From: Oscillospiraceae bacterium
Lineage (GTDB): Bacteria > Bacillota_A > Clostridia > Oscillospirales > Oscillospiraceae
Length of the DNA: 5,748 nt
Assembly (NCBI GenBank): GCA_902795095.1
Contig: CADBKB010000098.1
Coordinates: 1-5,748 of the forward strand
Direction of reading: 5' to 3'
Shown here: positions 1 to 4,909 of the stretch, in pieces
Position numbering within the stretch: position 1 is the first letter of the stretch
Layout: each line of letters opens with the position of its first letter
Position numbers and translations under genes: made by a program
Notes under the pieces: model-generated
Told to the model about the DNA's origin: nothing
Seen by the model: the letters and a program-made list of their open reading frames with translations, nothing else
Databases searched by the model: none

Positions 1-26
1 GGGTTCCCTTTCGCGTTCAATCAAAC

Positions 27-61
27 CATATTTCAAACTTTTTTCAAAAGTTTGAAATATG
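27..61. repeat. Perfect AT-rich hairpin, 16-bp stem (hairpin 1 of 3)
   Basis: The left arm CATATTTCAAACTTTT (27-42) pairs perfectly with AAAAGTTTGAAATATG (46-61) around a 3-base loop. No T-run follows the right arm, so this is not a standard intrinsic terminator on either strand. It sits 2 bases before hairpin 2 in the tail behind an upstream gene that is outside the window. It may be an extragenic palindromic repeat or a transcript-end stabilising structure; its function is unknown. Confidence 0.7.
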
Positions 62-63
62 CC

Positions 64-97
64 GGAGCGTGTCAAAAACACTTTTTTGACACGCTCC
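64..97. repeat. Perfect hairpin, 15-bp stem (hairpin 2 of 3)
   Basis: GGAGCGTGTCAAAAA (64-78) pairs perfectly with TTTTTGACACGCTCC (83-97) around the 4-base loop CACT. As in hairpin 1, the A/T-rich part of the stem is at the apex and the GC-rich part at the base. It abuts the terminator hairpin directly, since position 98 opens the next stem. It could be an extragenic repeat or an additional RNA 3'-end structure of the upstream transcript. Confidence 0.7.
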
Positions 98-130
98 AAG
101 CGCCCGGACTCGCGTCCGGGCGCTTTTTTT
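98..130 (+). terminator. Rho-independent terminator of an upstream gene outside the window
   Basis: AAGCGCCCGGAC (98-109) pairs with GTCCGGGCGCTT (114-125) around the loop TCGC, giving a GC-rich 12-bp stem. A run of seven T (124-130) follows on the + strand. This is a textbook intrinsic terminator reading rightward. No gene for it is visible, so it must end a transcript that begins left of the window. It insulates the acetyltransferase genes, whose promoter begins 2 bases after the T-run. Confidence 0.88.
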
Positions 131-131
131 C

Positions 132-160
132 TTGCGTTCGTTCCGAATTCGGGCTATACT
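132..160 (+). promoter_or_regulatory. Sigma-70/SigA-type promoter for the two acetyltransferase genes
   Basis: The -35 element TTGCGT (132-137) and the -10 element TATACT (155-160) are separated by 17 bases, the optimal spacing. The transcription start would fall near 167, about 25 bases before the start codon at 192. The spacer contains a perfect 10-base palindrome, CCGAATTCGG (143-152), which could be a repressor site or chance. The promoter starts right behind an intrinsic terminator, as expected for a new transcription unit. Confidence 0.72.
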
Positions 161-175
161 GGAGCCAGACAAGCC

Positions 176-183
176 AAAGGAGG
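176..183 (+). promoter_or_regulatory. Ribosome binding site that fixes the first GNAT start at 192
   Basis: AAAGGAGG lies 8 bases before the ATG at 192. The open frame can be extended upstream to a TTG at 132, but that TTG is the promoter -35 element, so it would not be in the mRNA. ATG 192 is therefore the start. Confidence 0.85.
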
Positions 184-191
184 CGACTTTT

Positions 192-677
192 ATGACCGTC
201 TGGGAGCTGATGCCCGCCTTTGACCGGCGCGAAGCGCTCCGGCCTCTGTATGAGGAATATGAGGCCATGCTGCTGGCGGCGGATCCCGGCTTCAGGGCGT
301 CCCTCGACCGGCAGGATTACGACGAGGAGATCGCCCATCTGGAAGAAAAATACGGCCCGCCCAGGGGCAGATTCTATCTGCTCTGCGTGGACGGCGCCGT
401 GGCCGGCTGCGTGGGTATGAAGCCCCTGGACAGTGAGCACGCCGAGCTCAAGCGGCTGTACGTCCGCCCGGAATACCGGGGCAAAAAACGCGGGGAGTAT
501 CTGACCCGCCGGATCCTCGCCGACGCGAAGCGCGAGGGCTATCAATATGTGCGTCTGGATACCCTGCCGGCGCTGACGGACGCCCTGGCCCTGTATCGCC
601 GCCTGGGCTTCTATGAGATCCCCGCTTACTACGACTGCGTGATCCCGGGCACCATCTTCATGGAGTACCGGCTCTGA
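192..677 (+). CDS. GNAT family N-acetyltransferase
   Basis: A soluble 161-residue protein predicted to transfer acetyl from acetyl-CoA to an amine; the substrate cannot be read from the sequence. It spans a single GNAT fold. Strand beta-4 and motif A are seen at KRLYVRPEYRGKKRGEYL (87-104), where the pyrophosphate-loop signature R/Q-x-x-G-x-G/A appears as R96-G-K-K-R-G101, with Lys in place of the middle Gly. Motif B is at about 117-141, including RLDTLP (121-126) and ALYRRLGF (133-140). The C-terminal part EIPAYYD (142-148) with PGTIFMEYRL (152-161) is typical of a common small-GNAT subfamily in which a conserved 'EIPPYYDNP...FMEL' ending occurs. The length is normal and nothing is truncated. 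It is first in a two-gene unit: its stop lies 15 bases before the next GNAT start. Start choice is supported by the strong AAAGGAGG. Family call is firm; the biological role is unknown. Confidence 0.9.
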   Translation: MTVWELMPAFDRREALRPLYEEYEAMLLAADPGFRASLDRQDYDEEIAHLEEKYGPPRGRFYLLCVDGAVAGCVGMKPLDSEHAELKRLYVRPEYRGKKRGEYLTRRILADAKREGYQYVRLDTLPALTDALALYRRLGFYEIPAYYDCVIPGTIFMEYRL

Positions 678-692
678 GAAACGGAGGAAGCC

Positions 693-1256
693 ATGTCCCG
701 CATCCGCGAAGCCAGGCCGGAGGACGCGCCCCGTCTTCTGGAGATCTACGGCTACTATATCGAAAACACCGCCGTCACCTATGAGTATACCGTCCCCTCC
801 GAGGCAGAATTCCGGGCCCGGATCGAAAAAACGCTGACGCGCTATCCCTACCTCGTGGCGGAGGAGGATGGAGCCGTGCTCGGCTATGCCTACGCCGGTC
901 CCCTGGTCGCCCGGGCTGCGGCGGACTGGTCCTGCGAGGTGAGCATCTACCTGGACCGGGGCGCGCACGGCCGCGGCCTGGGCAGGGCGCTGTACGCAGC
1001 CCTGGAGGAGGCGCTCGGCGCCATGGGCGTCGTGAATCTCTACGCCGTCATTGCCTGGCCGGAGACGCCGGACGAATACCTGAACACCAACAGCGCCGAC
1101 TTCCACGCCCACCTCGGCTTCCGCGAGGCCGGGCATCTGCACCGCTGCGGCAACAAATTCGGCCGCTGGTATGATCTGATCTGGATGGAGAAGGTCATCG
1201 GCCCCCACATCGACAATCCCCCGCCGGTGCCGGCCCGTCGCCGCCCGGCGGAATAA
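693..1256 (+). CDS. GNAT N-acetyltransferase, phosphinothricin/methionine-sulfoximine acetyltransferase-like
   Basis: A 187-residue soluble acetyl-CoA-dependent acetyltransferase of the PAT/Bar/YncA-like group (COG1247 type). Visible family marks are the N-terminal IREARPEDAPRLLEIY (4-19), the NTAVTYEY segment (25-32) that resembles the substrate-side 'T..TFE' region of this group, motif A with acetyl-CoA loop H92-G-R-G-L-G97 (His instead of the usual Arg/Gln), NLYAVIAWPE (115-124), N133-S followed by FHAHLGF (137-143), and the C-terminal GNKFGRWYDLIWMEK (153-167). Family members acetylate glutamate analogues such as phosphinothricin and methionine sulfoximine/sulfone, so a detoxification role is possible, but many homologues have untested substrates. 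GGAGG (683-687) lies 5 bases before ATG 693. It is co-transcribed with the unrelated-subfamily GNAT upstream. A 7-bp GC stem without a T-run lies within the last codons (1221-1251). The proline- and arginine-rich tail (176-187) is probably disordered. Confidence 0.88.
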   Translation: MSRIREARPEDAPRLLEIYGYYIENTAVTYEYTVPSEAEFRARIEKTLTRYPYLVAEEDGAVLGYAYAGPLVARAAADWSCEVSIYLDRGAHGRGLGRALYAALEEALGAMGVVNLYAVIAWPETPDEYLNTNSADFHAHLGFREAGHLHRCGNKFGRWYDLIWMEKVIGPHIDNPPPVPARRRPAE

Positions 1257-1264
1257 CCAGGCTA

Positions 1265-1293
1265 TTGCATTATGCGCTCGAGTTTGGTAGAAT
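1265..1293 (+). promoter_or_regulatory. Sigma-70/SigA-type promoter with extended -10 for the FkbH-ACP-MBOAT-SGNH operon
   Basis: TTGCAT (1265-1270) and TAGAAT (1288-1293) are spaced by 17 bases. The -10 is preceded by TGG (1285-1287), a TGn extended -10 motif. The start of transcription would be near 1300, giving a leader of about 28 bases with no room for a riboswitch. The AT-rich stretch 1289-1309 stands out sharply from the GC-rich genes on both sides. No clear terminator precedes it, so some read-through from the acetyltransferase genes is possible. Confidence 0.78.
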
Positions 1294-1315
1294 ATTAATC
1301 GATCATTCAGAAAGC

Positions 1316-1322
1316 AGGTGAT
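1316..1322 (+). promoter_or_regulatory. Ribosome binding site of the FkbH-like gene
   Basis: AGGTGAT matches the downstream half of the full anti-16S complement (AAGGAGGTGATC) and ends 5 bases before ATG 1328. The nearer ATG at 1321 overlaps this site, is in another frame and gives only a short peptide, so 1328 is the start. Confidence 0.65.
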
Positions 1323-1327
1323 GGATC

Positions 1328-3067
1328 ATGGATCGCTTCGGAGCGCTGCCGGGCTTTGCCAAGCTGAATCAGCTCGCCCGCACGCCGGTGGAGGGCGGGC
1401 TGCGCCTCGCCGTGGCCGGCGACTGCGCCACCCAGCATATCGCCGCCGCCCTGCGCGGCTACGGCGTCTATACCGACCTTCCTTTGCAGGTATTCGACGC
1501 CGATTATGACCAGGTGCGCGCCCAGCTCACGGATCCCGCCTCCGAGCTGTACGCCTTCGCGCCGGAATATCTGCTGCTGGTATTCAGCGTGGAGCGTCTG
1601 TGGGCGGATTACTGCGCCAGCAGCCGGCGGGAGGGCTTCGCAGAGGAAAAGCTGGCGGAGTTCGCCCAGTACTGGGACGCCTTCCGCGCCAACTGTCCCG
1701 CCGCGAAGCTGCTGCACTGCAATTACCCCGAGCTGGACGACCGGATCTTCGGCAACTACGCCGGCAAGGTGCGCAGCTCCTTCCTTTATCAGCTCCGGCT
1801 GCTGAATCTCCGCCTGTGCGACATGGCCGCGGAGCACCCCGGGGTCTTCCTCATCGACCTGTGCGCCCTGCAGAGCCGCGTGGGCCGGGAGCAGTTCTTC
1901 AACAGCAAGATCTATTACGTCGGCAAGCTGCCGATCCATACCAACTGCCTGCCCCTGGTGGCCCGGGAGGTGCTGGGCGTCATCCGCGCCATCCGCGGCC
2001 AGATCAAGAAGGTCGTCGTGCTGGACCTGGACAATACCCTCTGGGGCGGCGTCATCGGCGATGACGGCCTGGCGGGCATCCAGATCGGCGAGCTCGGCCT
2101 GGGCCACGCCTTCACCGCCTTCCAGACCTGGCTCAAGGAGCTGAAGAAGCGCGGCGTGCTGCTGGCGGTCTGCTCGAAGAACACCGAGTCCACCGCCCGG
2201 GAGCCCTTTGAGAAGCACCCGGATATGGTGCTGCGCATGGAGGACTTCTCCATCTTCGTGGCAAACTGGGAGGACAAGGCCGGCAACATCCGCATGATCC
2301 GCGACACCCTGAACCTGGGCATGGACAGCTTCGTCTTCCTGGACGACAATCCCTTCGAGCGGGAGCTGGTGCGCTCCCTGGTGCCGGACATCACCGTGCC
2401 CGAGCTGCCGGAGGACCCGGCCCAGTATGTGGAATATCTGCAGAAGCTGAACCTGTTCGAGACCGCCTCCTTCTCCGAGGCGGACGCCATGCGCACCGCC
2501 CAGTATCAGCAGGAGGTGGGCCGCGTCCAGGCTCAGCGCCAGGCGGGCTCCTTCGAGGACTATCTGAAAAGCCTCGACATGGTCGCCGCGGCGCGGCCCT
2601 TTGATCCCTTCCACTATCCGCGCATCGCCCAGCTCACCCAGCGCTCCAACCAGTTCAACCTGCGCACGGTGCGCTACACCGAGGATGAGATCCGCGCCGC
2701 CGCCGAGGATCCCGGCAAGCTGACCCTGTACTTCACGCTGCGGGATAAATTCGGCGACTACGGTCTGATCAGCGTGATCATCTGCGACAAGCAGGACGGA
2801 CAGACCCTGTTCGTGGACACCTGGCTCATGAGCTGCCGGGTGCTCAAGCGGGGCATGGAGGAATTCATCATCAACACCCTGGTGAAAACCGCCGCCGCAC
2901 AGGGCTTCCGCACCATTCGCGCCGAGTATCTGCCCACGGCGAAGAACGCCATGGTCAAGGACATCTATGAGACCCTGGGCTTCACCGCCCTGGGCGGCGG
3001 GCAGTTCATCTGCGATACCCGCACATTCCGCGAAAACAACACCTGCATCAAAACGGAGGAACAATGA
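1328..3067 (+). CDS. FkbH-like HAD-IIIC family protein, predicted glyceryl-ACP (acyl-ACP) forming enzyme
   Basis: A 579-residue cytoplasmic protein with three parts. Residues 1-225 form the SGNH-like N-terminal domain of long FkbH homologues (AVAGDCATQHI at 28-38), with Cys33 where an SGNH serine would be, so probably not hydrolytic. Residues 226-400 are the HAD-IIIC core: motif I D233-L-D235-N-T-L-W-G-G-V-I-G, motif II S283-K-N, acidic motif LDDNPFE with D339 and D340. Residues 430-579 are the GNAT-like tail with RDKFGDYG (472-479), DTWLMSCRVLKRG (497-509) and YLPTAKN. Characterised members (FkbH and the oxazolomycin and tetronate enzymes) take 1,3-bisphosphoglycerate, remove phosphate and load glyceryl onto an ACP thiol. 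All core HAD residues are present, so activity is expected. The ACP gene begins one base after the stop, which supports direct partnership. The glyceryl product is inferred from the family; a different acyl group remains possible. Confidence 0.9.
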   Translation: MDRFGALPGFAKLNQLARTPVEGGLRLAVAGDCATQHIAAALRGYGVYTDLPLQVFDADYDQVRAQLTDPASELYAFAPEYLLLVFSVERLWADYCASSRREGFAEEKLAEFAQYWDAFRANCPAAKLLHCNYPELDDRIFGNYAGKVRSSFLYQLRLLNLRLCDMAAEHPGVFLIDLCALQSRVGREQFFNSKIYYVGKLPIHTNCLPLVAREVLGVIRAIRGQIKKVVVLDLDNTLWGGVIGDDGLAGIQIGELGLGHAFTAFQTWLKELKKRGVLLAVCSKNTESTAREPFEKHPDMVLRMEDFSIFVANWEDKAGNIRMIRDTLNLGMDSFVFLDDNPFERELVRSLVPDITVPELPEDPAQYVEYLQKLNLFETASFSEADAMRTAQYQQEVGRVQAQRQAGSFEDYLKSLDMVAAARPFDPFHYPRIAQLTQRSNQFNLRTVRYTEDEIRAAAEDPGKLTLYFTLRDKFGDYGLISVIICDKQDGQTLFVDTWLMSCRVLKRGMEEFIINTLVKTAAAQGFRTIRAEYLPTAKNAMVKDIYETLGFTALGGGQFICDTRTFRENNTCIKTEEQ

Positions 3068-3068
3068 C

Positions 3069-3308
3069 ATGGAAAGAAATGAGATTTACGAGATCCTGCA
3101 GGAAATCTTCGCCTCCCTGTTCGGCGACGATGTGCCGACACTGACCGACGAGACCACCGCCCGGGACGTGGACGGCTGGGATTCGCTCATGCACATCACC
3201 CTGATCTCCGAGGTGGAGAACCGCTTTGACATGAAATTCACCATGAAGGACGTCATCGGCATGCAGAATGTCGGTGAAATGGTCGATCTGATCGAAGAGA
3301 ACGCATGA
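3069..3308 (+). CDS. Acyl carrier protein
   Basis: A 79-residue acidic four-helix carrier. The phosphopantetheine attachment site is Ser39 in GWDSLMHI (36-43), and the following acidic helix is ISEVENRFDMKF (46-57), the usual docking surface. The C-terminal helix carries VGEMVDLIEEN (68-78). The length matches stand-alone ACPs. It resembles the ACPs of surface-modification cassettes (DltC-like role) more than the fatty acid ACP, judged mainly by position between an FkbH-like enzyme and an MBOAT. GGAGG (3055-3059) lies 9 bases before ATG 3069. The frame stays open upstream to 2967, but that extension overlaps the FkbH gene and lacks a binding site. The start follows the previous stop by one base, and the stop TGA overlaps the next ATG as ATGA, so translation is probably coupled on both sides. 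It needs a phosphopantetheinyl transferase encoded elsewhere. Confidence 0.93.
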   Translation: MERNEIYEILQEIFASLFGDDVPTLTDETTARDVDGWDSLMHITLISEVENRFDMKFTMKDVIGMQNVGEMVDLIEENA

Positions 3309-4897
3309 TTTTCACCTCCTTCGCTTTTCTGGTCTTCTTCGCCGTCACCCTGGCGCTGTATTTCCTGCTGCCGGCCCGCTTCCGGTGGGTGGGGCTGCTG
3401 GTGTGCAGCACATACTTCTATCTCTGCGCGGGATGGCGGTACGGATTCTATCTGCTGTTCACCTCCGCCAGCGTCTATTTTGCCGGCGTGCTGATCGCGC
3501 GGTTTACCGAGAAGACCGACCGCTGGCTCCGGGAGACGAAGCCGGACAAGGCCGCCCGAAAGGCCGCAAAGCAAAAGACCCAGCGCAAGAACCGCATCGT
3601 TCTTGCGCTGTGCGTGTGCGCCAATCTGGGCATTCTGGCGGTGATCAAGTATCTCAATTTCGGCAGCAATCTGCTGAGCGTGTTCCTGGGCAAATTCGGC
3701 GTTGCCCTCACCCCCCTGCACCTGTCCTTCGTCCTGCCCCTGGGCATCTCCTTCTACACCTTCCAGAGTATCGGCTATCTGACGGATGTGTACCGCGGTG
3801 TGTGCGAGGCCCAGCGCAATCCCCTGAAGCTGCTTCTGTTTCTGAGCTTCTTCCCCTGCGTGCTGCAGGGCCCCATCAACCGCTACAACGATCTTGCTCC
3901 GAAGCTGTATGCCGGCAGCCCCTTCTCCTACGACCGGCTGACCCGCGGCGCCCAGCGCATGCTCTGGGGCTTCTTTGAAAAGCTGGTGATCGCCGATCGG
4001 CTGAATACCGTGGTCAGCGCTGCCTTCGCCGGCAGCGACGCCCGCAGCGGCGTCCAGCTCTGGATCGTTGTGATCCTCTATGCCTTCCAGATCTACGCCG
4101 ATTTCCAGGGCTATATGGACATCGCCTGCGGCGCCGCGGAGGTGCTGGGCATCCCCATCGCGGAGAATTTCAACTCTCCCTATCTGTCTGCCTCCGTGCC
4201 GGAATTCTGGCGGCGCTGGCACATCACCCTGGGCAGCTGGTTCCGGGACTACGTCTATTATCCCGTGATGCGCAGCGGCTGGTTCTCCTCCATCCGCAAG
4301 CGCACCAAGGGCAAGCCCTGCGCCAAGACGGCGGATCGGCTGATGACCGTCTTCGCCCTGTTCGTGGTATGGGGTCTGACGGGCCTCTGGCACGGGGCCA
4401 AGACCACCTATATCGCCTGGGGCCTGTACTACGGGCTGCTCATCTCCCTGTCCACCCTGCTGAGCCCGGTATTTGACAAAATCGTTGCCCGAACCGGCCT
4501 GGACCGGGAGCGGCCGAGCTACCGGCTGGCACAGATCCTGAAGACCTTCTTCACCGTCTGCGTGGGCTATGTATTCTTCCGGGCAGATTCCCTGCGCCAT
4601 GCCCGGGCCATTCTGACCCAGATGTTCACCGACACGTTCTGGCCCAAGCTCCTGACCCTGGATCTCACGTCCCTGGGTCTGGACGCGAAGGAGTGGAACG
4701 TCCTGCTGCTGGCCCTGGCGCTGCTGATCGCGGTGGATATCTGCCGCAGCAAGGGGCTGGTGGTGCGCGATTATCTGCGCGCCCAGGGCCTGTGGCTGCG
4801 CTGGCTGGTCTGGCTGGGCGGTCTGTTCGCCGTGCTGATCTACGGCGTCTACGGCCCCGGCTACGACGCGGCGTCGTTCATCTATTTCGGGTTCTAA
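3305..4897 (+). CDS. MBOAT family membrane-bound O-acyltransferase (AlgI/DltB-like) with fused C-terminal acyl-shuttle motif
   Basis: A 530-residue polytopic membrane protein of full family length, with about eleven hydrophobic segments (from residues 4-22 to about 498-516) and a basic loop at 66-97. MBOAT landmarks are FFPCVLQGPINRY (182-194), IYADFQGYMDIA, the invariant PEFWRRWHITLG with His306, and GLWHGA with the presumed catalytic His363. The family moves acyl groups from an intracellular thioester to the outside. The protein ends in FIYFGF (525-530), with Tyr527 third in a C-terminal hexapeptide; in the Dlt pathway such a tyrosine, on DltX, shuttles the acyl group to a separate serine transferase, and in other systems the motif is fused to the MBOAT. 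That matches this architecture: no DltX-like gene is seen and a serine SGNH protein follows. The start ATG overlaps the ACP stop (ATGA), and the N-terminus MIFTSFAFLVFFAV is typical. The cognate acyl donor is probably the adjacent ACP. Confidence 0.93.
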   Translation: MIFTSFAFLVFFAVTLALYFLLPARFRWVGLLVCSTYFYLCAGWRYGFYLLFTSASVYFAGVLIARFTEKTDRWLRETKPDKAARKAAKQKTQRKNRIVLALCVCANLGILAVIKYLNFGSNLLSVFLGKFGVALTPLHLSFVLPLGISFYTFQSIGYLTDVYRGVCEAQRNPLKLLLFLSFFPCVLQGPINRYNDLAPKLYAGSPFSYDRLTRGAQRMLWGFFEKLVIADRLNTVVSAAFAGSDARSGVQLWIVVILYAFQIYADFQGYMDIACGAAEVLGIPIAENFNSPYLSASVPEFWRRWHITLGSWFRDYVYYPVMRSGWFSSIRKRTKGKPCAKTADRLMTVFALFVVWGLTGLWHGAKTTYIAWGLYYGLLISLSTLLSPVFDKIVARTGLDRERPSYRLAQILKTFFTVCVGYVFFRADSLRHARAILTQMFTDTFWPKLLTLDLTSLGLDAKEWNVLLLALALLIAVDICRSKGLVVRDYLRAQGLWLRWLVWLGGLFAVLIYGVYGPGYDAASFIYFGF

Positions 4898-4909
4898 GGG
4901 GGCGGCTGT

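Noticed and set aside
132..191. Upstream TTG start at 132 for the first GNAT
   Set aside because: The TTG is part of the -35 element and lies before the predicted transcription start; AAAGGAGG points to ATG 192.
72..1208. Antisense open frame of 378 codons opposite the two GNAT genes
   Set aside because: It covers two clear GNATs, the promoter and the terminator; composition is that of a shadow frame.
1221..1251. GC-rich inverted repeat (CCGCCGG / CCGGCGG, 17-base loop) as a terminator after the second GNAT
   Set aside because: The stem is only 7 bp with a long loop, lies inside the coding region and no T-run follows. It is probably a by-product of Pro/Arg/Ala codons.
1321..1509. Short frame starting at GTG 1318 or ATG 1321 ahead of the FkbH-like gene
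   Set aside because: It overlaps the ribosome binding site and the start of a well-supported gene in another frame and encodes Arg/Ala-rich shadow sequence.
1307..3070. Long antisense open frame of 587 codons opposite the FkbH-like gene
   Set aside because: It mirrors a gene with clear HAD motifs, has low-complexity content rich in Gln, Gly, Leu and His, and no ribosome binding site or family motif. GC-rich third positions commonly leave such frames open.
4898..4909. A hidden DltX-like small gene between the MBOAT and the SGNH gene
   Set aside because: The gap is only 12 bases, and none of the other gaps in the operon is large enough. The shuttle motif appears to be on the MBOAT itself.
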